NCBI RefSeq assembly: GCF_012516435.1
Contig: NZ_CP051216.1
Coordinates: 1,800,001-1,864,000 of the forward strand
DNA from: Pseudodesulfovibrio sp. zrk46
GTDB lineage: Bacteria > Desulfobacterota > Desulfovibrionia > Desulfovibrionales > Desulfovibrionaceae
DNA length: 64,000 nucleotides
Direction of reading: 5' to 3'
In this document: positions 40,380 through 48,847 of the stretch, piece after piece
Numbering within the stretch: position 1 is the stretch's first letter
Layout: every line of letters begins with the position of its first letter
Translations under genes and position numbers: made by a program
The notes under the pieces: model-generated
What the model was told of the DNA's origin: nothing
Seen by the model: only the letters and a program-made list of their open reading frames with translations
Databases searched by the model: none

Positions 40380-42080
40380 ATGTTACTTGGAATCGACGTA
40401 GGCGGCACGCATACCGATGCCGTCGCCATCGACCTTGACAAAGGCGTCGAGGTCGTCACCTCATGTAAAGTTCAGACGCGTCACGATGACCTGCTTTCAT
40501 CGGTCACCGAGGCGCTCGAAATCATTCTGAAAAGCGTAGACAAGGGGCAGGTATCGCAGCTTAACCTGTCCACCACGCTCTCCACCAACGCCATTGTGCA
40601 GGGCAAGACCGAAGACGTGGGTGTCATCATCTCGGCCGGTCCGGGAATCGACCCGCACAACTTCATGCCCTGCAAGGATTTCCATGTCATCGAAGGCTCC
40701 ATCGACCATCGCGGCAACGAGGTTCGTGCCTTGTCTTCACGTCAACTGACCAAGGCCATCGACTCCTGTCGCGACAACGGCGTGCGTGTGTTTGCGGCCG
40801 TGGGCAAGTTCTCCACGCGCAATCCGCGCCACGAGAACGTGATCCGCCGCATGGTCTGCCAGTGTCGCGAGGTGGAAGAGTGCGATCACGCCGACTTCGT
40901 CACCCTCGGCCACCAGCTTGGCGGGGCGCTTAATTTCCCGCGCCGCGTGGCCACGGCCTACTTCAATTGCGCGGTCTGGCGGCTCTACAATGACTTCGCC
41001 ACTGCCGTTGAAAAGGCGTTGGACGGCATGGGCCTGTCTCATGTGAAAGTGAACATCCTGAAAGCGGACGGCGGCACCATGCCGTTGCCCCAGTCGCGCA
41101 AGCTGCCGGTGCAGTCCATCTTCTCCGGTCCTGCGGCCTCGGTCATGGGCATCATCGCACTGACCGACATCTTCCACGACTCCGTGATTCTGGATATCGG
41201 CGGCACCACGACTGATATCGCGGTCTTCGCCGACGGCGCGCCCCTCATCGAGCGCGAAGGTATTTCCATTGGTTCACACCCGACGTTGGTCTCGGCCCTC
41301 AAGGTCCACTCCATCGGCATCGGCGGCGACTCGGCCATCTCCGTGGTGGGCGAGGAGGTCCGTGTGGGCCCCAACCGTCTCGGTCCGTCCGTGTGCATGG
41401 GCGGTGAGCGCGTTACCCTGACCGACGCCCTCAACTGCATGGGCGTCTGTGAAGTGGGCGACGTGGAGGCCTCCCGGGCTGCCATGGAGGCATTCGGGGC
41501 GCAGCACTCCATCGCTGGCGACAAGCTGGCCGAGGCTGCCGTTGATTACGCTTCGGATGCCATCCATACGGCCACGCGCGAGCTCATCGACCGGATCAAC
41601 TCCAAGCCCGTGTACACCATTCACGAACTGGTGGAGAACAAGCGGGTCATCCCCAAGAAGGTCTACCTCATGGGCGGTCCGGCAGAGGCCATGAAGATGC
41701 CGTTGTTCCGGCGCTTCCAGCTCTCCACCGAGGTGCCTGCCAACTTCGACGTTGCCAACGCCATCGGCGCGGCCCTGACACGTACTACATGGGAGCTGGA
41801 GCTCTTCGCCGACACTCAGCGGCATGTCCTGTTCATCCCGTCCCTGTCCTACCGCGAGAACGTACCCACCAGTTACGATCAGCAGGATGCGGAGAAGGAT
41901 GCGGTGAACCAGCTGACCATGCAGCTCGACTCCATGGGCGTATTCCTCCAGACCGAGGACGCCCAGATTACCCACACCTCCAGCTTCAACATGGTGGAAG
42001 GCATGGAGCAGGTGGGCAAGAACATTCGCGTGAAATGCCAGGTCCGCCCCGGCGTGATTTCGACCATGGGAGGACGCTAG
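40380..42080 (+). CDS. Hydantoinase A / oxoprolinase family protein (ASKHA fold)
   Basis: 566 aa. Phosphate loop GIDVGGTHTDAVAID at the start, NLSTTLSTNAIVQGK, a second ATP loop DIGGTTTDIAVFADG near residue 275, and SIGIGGDSAISVVG near 310 mark the Hydantoinase_A / 5-oxoprolinase family. These enzymes use ATP to open cyclic imides or 5-oxoproline, or carboxylate acetone/acetophenone. At 566 residues it has the A-type domain only; no HyuB-like subunit is nearby. It is 3 bp before the HDAC-like gene, so the two are coupled. Confidence 0.85.
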   Translation: MLLGIDVGGTHTDAVAIDLDKGVEVVTSCKVQTRHDDLLSSVTEALEIILKSVDKGQVSQLNLSTTLSTNAIVQGKTEDVGVIISAGPGIDPHNFMPCKDFHVIEGSIDHRGNEVRALSSRQLTKAIDSCRDNGVRVFAAVGKFSTRNPRHENVIRRMVCQCREVEECDHADFVTLGHQLGGALNFPRRVATAYFNCAVWRLYNDFATAVEKALDGMGLSHVKVNILKADGGTMPLPQSRKLPVQSIFSGPAASVMGIIALTDIFHDSVILDIGGTTTDIAVFADGAPLIEREGISIGSHPTLVSALKVHSIGIGGDSAISVVGEEVRVGPNRLGPSVCMGGERVTLTDALNCMGVCEVGDVEASRAAMEAFGAQHSIAGDKLAEAAVDYASDAIHTATRELIDRINSKPVYTIHELVENKRVIPKKVYLMGGPAEAMKMPLFRRFQLSTEVPANFDVANAIGAALTRTTWELELFADTQRHVLFIPSLSYRENVPTSYDQQDAEKDAVNQLTMQLDSMGVFLQTEDAQITHTSSFNMVEGMEQVGKNIRVKCQVRPGVISTMGGR

Positions 42081-42083
42081 GCC

Positions 42084-43418
42084 ATGCTCAAGGCAAACAA
42101 CAAACTCGGCATCATCTTTTTCCCGGCATTTGACTGGGCCATCTCACCGACCCATCCCGAACGGCAGGAGCGGCTCCTCTACACGCAGGACCAACTGCGC
42201 GAGGAAGGGCTCTTCGACATCGAAGGGGTGGGCGAATACAAGCCTGAAGTGGCGTCCATCGAGGACGTGGAGCGGGTTCATTTCTGCTTTCCGGATGTGA
42301 ACAGCGTGACCACGCGCTCTCATCGTATTTCTGCGGGCGGGGCCATGAAGGCCGCCGATCTCGTCATGACCGGCGAACGCGATTGCGCCTTTGCCATGGT
42401 GCGTCCCCCGGGCCACCACGCCATGAAGGTGGTTCACGGCTCTCGCGGGTTCTGCAATATCAACATCGAAGCGGTGATGATCGAGCATATCCGCGAGAAA
42501 TACGGTCACAAGCGGGTCGCCATCATCGACACCGACTGCCATCACGGTGACGGCACGCAGGATGTCTACTGGCATGACCCGGACACCCTGTTCATCTCCA
42601 TCCATCAGGATGGCCGCACGCTCTATCCCGGCTCCGGGTTCCCGCAGGAGTTGGGTGGCCCCAGTGCCATGGGCCGTACGCTCAACATCCCGCTGCCGCC
42701 CAATACGTCGGACGAGGGCTTTCTCATGGCCATGGAGCGGGTGGTCATGCCCATCCTTGAGGATTTCAAGCCAGACCTGATCATCAACTCCGCCGGGCAG
42801 GACAACCATTTCACCGATCCCATCACCAACATGAACTTCTCTGCGCAGGGCTACGCGGCCCTCAATGAGATGCTCAAGCCGGATATCGCGGTATTGGAAG
42901 GCGGCTATTCCATTCAGGGAGCGTTGCCCTACATCAATCTCGGTATCTGTCTCGCCATGGCTGGTGTCGATTACAGTCACGTTCGTGAGCCCAACTACAA
43001 GCCGGATCAGATTCGTCAGTCCGCCCAAACCACGGCCTACATCGAGGAGCTGTGCAGGCAGTTGCCCAAGCTCTACTTTGATCCGCCCAAGTTTGACGGC
43101 TCCGGCGATTCTCGACAGGGCGTCATTTCCGGCGGCATGTTCGTGCGTCACAAGCAGGTCTACTACGATACCGACGGCATCAACGAGGTGCAGCAGGAAA
43201 CCCTGACCCTTTGCGATAAGTGTCGCGGGCTGTTCAAGGTCGAGACCCGCGCCGATTCCGGGCCGCTCTGTCTTGGTGTCGAGATTCCCATTGATGCCTG
43301 TCCCGACTGTCGGTCCAAGGGCTATCAGATCGTGGAAGAAGGGCAGCTCAAGGGTAACTATCGGTACATTCAGCTTATCAACCGGTTCGATAAGGACTAC
43401 CTGCGATACGGATTTTAG
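42084..43418 (+). CDS. Histone-deacetylase-family amidohydrolase with C-terminal zinc ribbon
   Basis: 444 aa. HDAC-fold catalytic residues: RPPGHHAM (His pair), DTDCHHGDGTQD (zinc Asp/His), NSAGQDNH (zinc Asp) and LEGGYSIQ (active-site Tyr). Bacterial relatives deacylate acetylpolyamines or acetyl-lysine in proteins. After residue about 345 a tail carries CDKCRGLF and CPDCRSKGYQ, a zinc-ribbon-like addition not usual in the family. Its partnership with a hydantoinase-type ATPase suggests a pathway acting on an N-acyl or cyclic amide substrate, which is inferred. Confidence 0.88.
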   Translation: MLKANNKLGIIFFPAFDWAISPTHPERQERLLYTQDQLREEGLFDIEGVGEYKPEVASIEDVERVHFCFPDVNSVTTRSHRISAGGAMKAADLVMTGERDCAFAMVRPPGHHAMKVVHGSRGFCNINIEAVMIEHIREKYGHKRVAIIDTDCHHGDGTQDVYWHDPDTLFISIHQDGRTLYPGSGFPQELGGPSAMGRTLNIPLPPNTSDEGFLMAMERVVMPILEDFKPDLIINSAGQDNHFTDPITNMNFSAQGYAALNEMLKPDIAVLEGGYSIQGALPYINLGICLAMAGVDYSHVREPNYKPDQIRQSAQTTAYIEELCRQLPKLYFDPPKFDGSGDSRQGVISGGMFVRHKQVYYDTDGINEVQQETLTLCDKCRGLFKVETRADSGPLCLGVEIPIDACPDCRSKGYQIVEEGQLKGNYRYIQLINRFDKDYLRYGF

Positions 43419-43723
43419 AATCCGCTTTGCGGTTGCCTCCGGCGGCCAAGGGGGAAAGGGGAGAGAAGGGACCATTTGAAAATGGTCGCCCTCTCTCCCC
43501 TTTCCCCCTTGGATCCCCCTATCCCCTCCTCCCCCCTAAACTTTTTGTATGCGCATCCGCGCGGGCGAGGCAGCTTGTGAAGTTGTGCCTCTTACTCGTT
43601 GCGTCTGCTGGTTGAGATAGGGGGAGATAAGTGGAAGGGGTTGTGTCTGCGATCACCCAAAAAAGAACCCATCACCCGAGCGAAGCGAGCAATGGGATTC
43701 CAAAGGCCGACCTAATATTGTCC
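43419..43723. other. Convergent gap with hairpin repeat and repeat fragment
   Basis: 305 bases between the HDAC-like and Cys-rich genes. It holds R3 copy 3 (43431-43556) and near its end CAATGGGATTCCAAAGGCC, a piece shared with repeat family R1 (8291-8762, 53098-53447). No gene seen. Confidence 0.6.
43431..43556 (+). repeat. Hairpin repeat family R3, copy 3
   Basis: Begins TTGCCTCCGGCGGCC, then a 67-nt hairpin at 43446-43512 with a perfect outer 20-bp stem (arms CCAAGGGGGAAAGGGGAGAG and its complement) and inner ACCATT/AATGGT, then CCTAAACTTTTTGTATGCG. Same boundaries as copy 1 (1357-1430), different stem. Confidence 0.7.
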
Positions 43724-44035
43724 TTAATCGTCGTCGCGGTTGCGCACATCGTCGCGCCACTTGTTGAGGGGCGCGTAGCAGCCTTGTCCGGCGTGCTGTG
43801 ATTTGCGGACTTCTTCGCCGTATTCGGGGTCGAGCATGAGCTTGCAGATGTAGCGGGTGAGTTTTTCGTCCCAGAGCAGCTCGGGGCAGCGGCGGGTGTA
43901 ACCATGACGGCGGTGCGCTTCGGAACAGGGATCGCGCAGACAGCACCAGCCGCAGCCCACACAGGGCTCGTTCTCTTCGGTGAGAGCTTCAATGGCGGGC
44001 GCGTCGCTGAATATGTCGAAATCCGAATCAGACAT
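43724..44035 (-). CDS. Small Cys-rich protein
   Basis: 103 aa from MSDSDFDIFSDAPAIEAL (ACGGAGAAACC upstream). Cys pattern: CVGCGWCCLRDPC, then RRCPEL, YICKL and GQGCYAPL, eight Cys, some in CxxCxxCC arrangement. It looks like a metal- or cluster-binding protein, somewhat like the YkgJ/Fe-S 'zinc cluster' family, but I cannot name it. It ends near the R1-type fragment. Confidence 0.65.
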   Translation of the reverse strand: MSDSDFDIFSDAPAIEALTEENEPCVGCGWCCLRDPCSEAHRRHGYTRRCPELLWDEKLTRYICKLMLDPEYGEEVRKSQHAGQGCYAPLNKWRDDVRNRDDD

Positions 44036-44092
44036 GGTTTCTCCGTTGGTTGGGAACCACCGGATACCGTCCGTTCGGATAAAAGGCAATGC

Positions 44093-44515
44093 CTAGAGAA
44101 TGAAATCGCGGATCACGTGCCAGCCGGTGACTATCTGATAGAGAGCGAGGGTGAGGGCGATGAGATTACAGGCCCCGTGCAGCAGCGGCAGGATGGTGCG
44201 TCGTGCTTTTCGCCGATCCATGTAAATGCCGGTGATGAGGCCGACGATGAGGAACGGGAACATGATGAATGCCGTCCGGTAATGGTCGCCGGTGACGAAA
44301 TTGACCTGCCACTTGAGGCGCGCCACGGTCATGCCGCCGACCATGCCGAGCAGCCAGAGGGTGATGGCGACGCGGCCCATCAGGACATGGCGCTGCCAGA
44401 GAAATTGGGTGCGTTTACCGAGATGCTGGGACAGAAACCGCTCCATGCCAAGATATCCGGCATAAATGCCGAACATGGTGGCAATGACCTGTAACACAGG
44501 ATGAAACCAGACCAT
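44093..44515 (-). CDS. DUF4079-like membrane protein
   Basis: 140 aa from MVWFHPVLQVIATMFGIY; GGGAGG lies upstream, and the open frame upstream is not part of it. Four hydrophobic segments: LQVIATMFGIYAGYLGM, VAITLWLLGMVGGMTVA, FIMFPFLIVGLITGIYMD and ACNLIALTLALYQIVTG. The pattern resembles DUF4079, small membrane proteins of unknown function in photosynthetic and sulfate-reducing bacteria. Possible heme ligands (His) lie in the helices. Family call moderately sure. Confidence 0.6.
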   Translation of the reverse strand: MVWFHPVLQVIATMFGIYAGYLGMERFLSQHLGKRTQFLWQRHVLMGRVAITLWLLGMVGGMTVARLKWQVNFVTGDHYRTAFIMFPFLIVGLITGIYMDRRKARRTILPLLHGACNLIALTLALYQIVTGWHVIRDFIL

Positions 44516-44583
44516 GAGACCTCCCGTACCGCCAATAGGTATTGCCGGAAGTGTACACCAAAACCTGGTTTGGTCAAAGGCGG

Positions 44584-45621
44584 CTAGAGGTGGAGCTTGC
44601 CCCTGAGTTCCTGCCAGACAATGTCCGGGGTGAGCTTGCGCATGCAGTCGTGGTGATCTTTGGGACACTTGCGCGGGCCATGCAGACCGCAGGGACGGCA
44701 ATCGAGTTTGGTCTCGGCCACGGTGGAATTGTCTCCACGCGGGAAGAATCCGAGCTTTTTCACCGTGGGGCCGAAGAGTGCCACCAGGGGGACGTCCTGC
44801 GTCCATGCCAGATGCATGGGCCCGGAGTCGTTGGTGAGGTATGCGTCGAGCTTGCCGAGATACGCGGCCAACTGCGGCAGAGAGAGTTTACCGGACAGAT
44901 CAATGACGTCTTTGGAGTCGGCGGTTACACGAGACATGACGTCGCGGGCCACTTCTTTCTCGTCTGGTCCGGCAAAGAGCAGCACCTGAGCGCCTGAATT
45001 GGCGGCGTGGCTGATGATCTGGCTGAAATATTCTACGGGCCAGCATTTGGTGGGCCATGTGGAGCCGGGATGTACGCCGAGCACCGGGCGATTGGAGCAG
45101 TGGATCTTCCAGAAGAGGTCGGCATCGGCTCGAACGGAATCCGCCAGCACGAGATGGGCCTTGGGCGCTGGGGTGTCAATGCCCAGCGGCTTCAGGAGTT
45201 GATGCAGGCGCTCGATCTCTTCCAACTCGTCGAAACGGCGGGGTACGGTGTCGGTATAGGCAAAGCGATTGAACCACGGGGAGTCATAGCCGATACGGCG
45301 CTTGATGCCCGTGGCTCCGGCCACCAGTGCAGAGCGGAGGCTTTTGTGGGTGGAAATCCAGAGGTCGAAACCTTCCTGTCCGATCTCCCAGCCCAGACGC
45401 ACGGCAGCGTTGAGCGATTTCTGTTTGCCGCGCTTGGCAAAAGGACGCACGGAAGTGATCTCGGGTTGGCCCTGGAAAATGGATTCCACACCAGCCCGTA
45501 CAAAGAAGTGTATTTCCGCGTCCGGATACCGCTCCTTGAGCGCCGTCAACAACGGCAACGTCAGGACGGCATCGCCCAGAAACGCGGTCTGCCACACGCC
45601 TATTTTTCGGTAGTCGCTCAT
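44584..45621 (-). CDS. waaF: ADP-heptose--LPS heptosyltransferase (WaaF/GT9)
   Basis: 345 aa from MSDYRKIGVWQTAFLGDAVL; the long open frame upstream is spurious. GT9 landmarks: the start GVWQTAFLGDAVLTLPLLTAL, VLGVHPGSTWPTKCWPVEYF, and TNDSGPMHLAWTQDVPLVAL. The enzyme adds an L,D-heptose to the LPS inner core on the cytoplasmic face of the inner membrane. WaaC/WaaF are hard to tell apart; the C-terminal CRPCGLHGPRKCPKDHHDCM segment favours a WaaF-like type. Confidence 0.88.
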   Translation of the reverse strand: MSDYRKIGVWQTAFLGDAVLTLPLLTALKERYPDAEIHFFVRAGVESIFQGQPEITSVRPFAKRGKQKSLNAAVRLGWEIGQEGFDLWISTHKSLRSALVAGATGIKRRIGYDSPWFNRFAYTDTVPRRFDELEEIERLHQLLKPLGIDTPAPKAHLVLADSVRADADLFWKIHCSNRPVLGVHPGSTWPTKCWPVEYFSQIISHAANSGAQVLLFAGPDEKEVARDVMSRVTADSKDVIDLSGKLSLPQLAAYLGKLDAYLTNDSGPMHLAWTQDVPLVALFGPTVKKLGFFPRGDNSTVAETKLDCRPCGLHGPRKCPKDHHDCMRKLTPDIVWQELRGKLHL

Positions 45622-45726
45622 CGCCTCATTCTCTATCCTGTAACCCGGTTTCAGGCAATGGTTGAAATAACCGGCCCAAGACCGTATTCTGCGCCAAGCA
45701 ATACAAGCAAAAAAGAGGTACGACCC

Positions 45727-45966
45727 GTGAAATACATCATCTTTGAAGACTTCTCCGGTGCCCCCACGCCCATTATTTTCCCCAACCGCATCGATCACGC
45801 AGACATGCGCGAGCAGATGCCCTACACCAAAGCGTTGAGCGCAGGCTATGTCTCCCATGGCCCGGCCGGCTTCAGCTGTCATGGCAAATCCAAGACCCTC
45901 GGGTTGGAAGCCAAGGCTTCTGACGCTGAGATCATCAGGGAAAAATTTGAGGACGCCGAGAGCTAG
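45727..45966 (+). CDS. Small conserved hypothetical protein
   Basis: 79 aa with GTG start (AGAGG upstream): MKYIIFEDFSGAPTPIIFPN, then RIDHADMREQMPYTKALSAG. It looks like a cytoplasmic small protein with no Cys cluster and no membrane segment. No family recognised. It lies alone between two minus-strand genes and ends in its own terminator. Confidence 0.65.
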   Translation: MKYIIFEDFSGAPTPIIFPNRIDHADMREQMPYTKALSAGYVSHGPAGFSCHGKSKTLGLEAKASDAEIIREKFEDAES

Positions 45967-45987
45967 AACGCTGTTCGATCATGCAAT

Positions 45988-46020
45988 GAAAAAGGCCGCC
46001 CCGATTGGAGCGGCCTTTTT
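45988..46020. terminator. Bidirectional terminator
   Basis: AGGCCGCCCC-GATT-GGAGCGGCCT stem with one mismatch and U-runs on both strands; it serves the small gene at 45727 and the P-loop/methyltransferase gene at 46041. Confidence 0.8.
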
Positions 46021-46040
46021 TGTTTGCGGTATTGTGCCGT

Positions 46041-47276
46041 CTAACTGGCAGTTGCCTGCGCAGCTGTTTCCTTTTGTTCGACGGGGACCAGCTTTGTCTG
46101 CGGCAGACGAACGTAGCGGAATACGTAGCGCTGACCGATCTTCTTGTCGGGACGGTGGGACTTTTCCACGCACACGGGCTTGAAGCCCTTGGGCCGAATG
46201 GCCTTGGAGATTTGTTGGATCTGGGTTTCGCCCACTTCCATGATGATCTCGTCTGCCGCATCGGTGAGCTTCTCAAGAAATGCTTCCAGATCAGGAATCC
46301 AGTGGAGCATGTTCATGACGAGATAGATGTCCCGCTTGGGCAGCTCGTCCGTGGTCACATCGCATACCTCGAAGGTGCACTTCGACTTGCGGTACTTGGC
46401 GATCTCCCGGGCGACCTCCACGGAGCTCGGGTTGACCTCCAGACCAAGCACCTCTTTCGCACCGAGTTCTTCGGCCCGGAAACAGAAGTAGCCGTGCATG
46501 GCGCCGAGATCGGCTACGGTCTTGCCGGTGAAATCAAAGTTGAGGCGCATCACGTTGGCCCATGACTGGTCAGAGGCAAAGATGCCCTTGATGATGCGAA
46601 GATTGTCCACTTCCACGGATTGGTAGAAGGGGGTGTATGTCTCGGAGTCGGCCACGAACTTGATGAGGTCCGCGTATTTCTCGGGCAGGCTGGGATGACG
46701 GGTGTTCTCGTTGTCTTTGGCCCACTGCACGATAACGTCGGCGTCGCTGATGCGCTCGAAACCCGGAGGGTCCGGTACCATGTTGAGGTCAAAGCTGCGG
46801 ACGCGCTTGTCCCCCTCGTGTTCTTCCTTGGGCTTGCCGGCGTTCTGCTTGATGTATGCCTTGATGCGCTGAATCTCTCGCAGCATGTACTGTTCATGGC
46901 GGTTCCCCATGTGGGGATCGAGTGAGAATGCCTTGTATACTGCGTAGTCGCCGTAATAGTTGGCGATGAGATTCATGAAAATTTCATAGATGTACAGGGA
47001 GCGGATGGCGTCGCCTTCAAAGACGATGTTCTTGTACCGGACGCCCTTGATCTCGTCTATGAGGTGCTTCTTGTAGCACTCATAGTTTTCGGGCGTGTAG
47101 TGGTACATGTCGTTGACCTCGATGCCGAGCTCTCGGCGCACCTTGCCGTTGATACCGTCCAGCCAGATGTGGTGGTAATCCAGTTCGTCCCTGAGGCGCC
47201 ACGCAACCGTGGTTTTACCGGCTGCCCGCGGGCCCGTGATGAGTATGACTTTGGGACTGTGTTGGTATTCGTGCAT
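46041..47276 (-). CDS. P-loop kinase-like domain fused to SAM methyltransferase
   Basis: 411 aa. Residues about 1-180 form a P-loop fold: Walker A in LITGPRAAGKTTVAWRLRD, HIWLDGINGKVRRELGI (an adenylylsulfate-kinase-like second motif) and NIVFEGDAIRSLYIYE. From about 205 the methyltransferase domain: VADLGAMHGYFCFRAEELGA (motif I), LGLEVNPSSVEVAREIAKYR, VCDVTTDELPKRDIYLVMN. The final segment QRYVFRYVRLPQ is basic. The fusion suggests that a phosphorylated or adenylylated substrate is methylated, but neither substrate nor pathway is known to me. Confidence 0.8.
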   Translation of the reverse strand: MHEYQHSPKVILITGPRAAGKTTVAWRLRDELDYHHIWLDGINGKVRRELGIEVNDMYHYTPENYECYKKHLIDEIKGVRYKNIVFEGDAIRSLYIYEIFMNLIANYYGDYAVYKAFSLDPHMGNRHEQYMLREIQRIKAYIKQNAGKPKEEHEGDKRVRSFDLNMVPDPPGFERISDADVIVQWAKDNENTRHPSLPEKYADLIKFVADSETYTPFYQSVEVDNLRIIKGIFASDQSWANVMRLNFDFTGKTVADLGAMHGYFCFRAEELGAKEVLGLEVNPSSVEVAREIAKYRKSKCTFEVCDVTTDELPKRDIYLVMNMLHWIPDLEAFLEKLTDAADEIIMEVGETQIQQISKAIRPKGFKPVCVEKSHRPDKKIGQRYVFRYVRLPQTKLVPVEQKETAAQATAS

Positions 47277-47447
47277 TGTTCCGCTCCATCAACGTTGTTC
47301 GTCTTTCCGAGTGGCAATAGCGCACGTCTCCGTGTCATTAATATGACGGGAAAAGGGCACGAATTGCCGAGCACAGGCAAAATTGCACGTTGTATGCCAA
47401 TATAGGAATCTTAATACGGTGTGAGAGCGGTAACGTTGCGGAACTGG

Positions 47448-48812
47448 CTATGATGATTGCGCTTGTTCGGCTTCCATCTGTCCGAGAACCTTGTTCGCAT
47501 ACCAGAACGCCACGATGGCCGAGGTCCAGACTATTCCGGCAATGGACAGCCAGAGGGCGCGTGTGCCGTAGCCCAGGCTGGTGGTGAACAAGGTGAAGAG
47601 CGCATAGGGCGCGAGCACCTGTCTGCTGATGCCCATCCAGATGGCGAACATCGGGCGCTTCATCCCCTGCAGGACAGAGGTGGAGACAAAGATGATGACG
47701 TAGCCGAACAGGGTGAAGGCATCGATGCGCAGGTACTCTGCGCCGACGCGCACGACGTTTGGGTCATCAGTGAAAAAGCGCATGAGCGGTTCGGCAAGGA
47801 GGAAAATCGGCACGGACAGCGGCAGGAGCAGGGTCGCACCGTACCGGAGGTTTTTGTGGAACGCCTCCCGCACGCGATCGAGCCGCTGGGCACCGAAGTT
47901 CTGGGCGGAGATGGTCAGGGAGGCCACGTTGAGGCCGATAGTGGGCAAGAGCACGATCTGGTCGATTCGGGTCGCGATGCCGTAGGCGGCCGAGGCTTCC
48001 GGGCCGAACTGGGAGACAAAGCGGAAGATGACGAAGAACCCGAGGGCGATGGTCATGGCGTTGAGGGCTGCCGGGAACCCCTGATGGGCGATGTCTGCAT
48101 AAATCTTGAGCCGCGGGATGAGGTTGCGGCCGCTGTCGGTCTTGATCAGCCCGGTCTTTCGGGCCTTGTAGCCGAGGTAGAGGGCGCTGCATCCCTGCAG
48201 GATAACCGTGGCCCACGCCACACCAGCCGTGCCCATGGCGGGCAGGCCGAAGCCGCCGTAGATGAACCATGGGTCGAGTATCACGTTGAGGGTCGCGCTG
48301 AACATGAGCATGTTGCGGAACGATTTGGTGTCGCCCTGCGCCTGCAGCACGGAATTGAACAGGAAGATGAACACCGCGGTGAAGTTGCAGGCGAAAATCG
48401 GGTTCATGTAGGAGAGACAGATTTCGAGATACTCGCCTTCTGCCCCGAGCCATCCGAAAATGTCAGGGGCGAACGTCAGGCCAAACCACGCCAGGAAGGC
48501 GGATAGAAAGAACCCGAAGCTGAGTGTCTGGATGGCGATGCGCGCCGCCTGTTTGCGGTCTTTTGCTCCCAGCGCCGTCCCCATGAGGGCCGTGGAACCG
48601 GTGCCGATGCCGCTGGCCAGCGAGGAGATGATGAAATAGACGGGCAGTGACAAGGCCAGCGCAGCCACGGCCTGCGTGTCGATGCGCCCAGCCCACCAGG
48701 TGTCCACCACGTTGTACATGGTCTGGAAAAAGAATCCCGTGGAAGCGGGGACTGCCACCTGCCGGATTACTTCCGGGATTGGTCTGGATGTGAGGTCTGT
48801 CTTATCACTCAT
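47448..48812 (-). CDS. MATE-family multidrug/Na+ efflux transporter
   Basis: 454 aa from MSDKTDLTSRPIPEVIRQVA. Twelve hydrophobic segments in two halves, with the MATE signatures QTMYNVVDTWWAGRID in helix 1-2 and QNFGAQRLDRVREAF in the second half. It exports cationic drugs or metabolites against Na+ or H+. It starts opposite a phosphatase-like gene whose open frame begins at the very same bases (48812). Confidence 0.92.
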   Translation of the reverse strand: MSDKTDLTSRPIPEVIRQVAVPASTGFFFQTMYNVVDTWWAGRIDTQAVAALALSLPVYFIISSLASGIGTGSTALMGTALGAKDRKQAARIAIQTLSFGFFLSAFLAWFGLTFAPDIFGWLGAEGEYLEICLSYMNPIFACNFTAVFIFLFNSVLQAQGDTKSFRNMLMFSATLNVILDPWFIYGGFGLPAMGTAGVAWATVILQGCSALYLGYKARKTGLIKTDSGRNLIPRLKIYADIAHQGFPAALNAMTIALGFFVIFRFVSQFGPEASAAYGIATRIDQIVLLPTIGLNVASLTISAQNFGAQRLDRVREAFHKNLRYGATLLLPLSVPIFLLAEPLMRFFTDDPNVVRVGAEYLRIDAFTLFGYVIIFVSTSVLQGMKRPMFAIWMGISRQVLAPYALFTLFTTSLGYGTRALWLSIAGIVWTSAIVAFWYANKVLGQMEAEQAQSS

Positions 48813-48847
48813 TGTGGTCTCGTAGTTGGCAGTGTATATGTTTCCCC

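Noticed and set aside
45622-45882. Long upstream extension of waaF
   Set aside because: It overlaps the small gene at 45727 on the other strand and is not family-like; the GT9 fold begins at MSDYRKIG.
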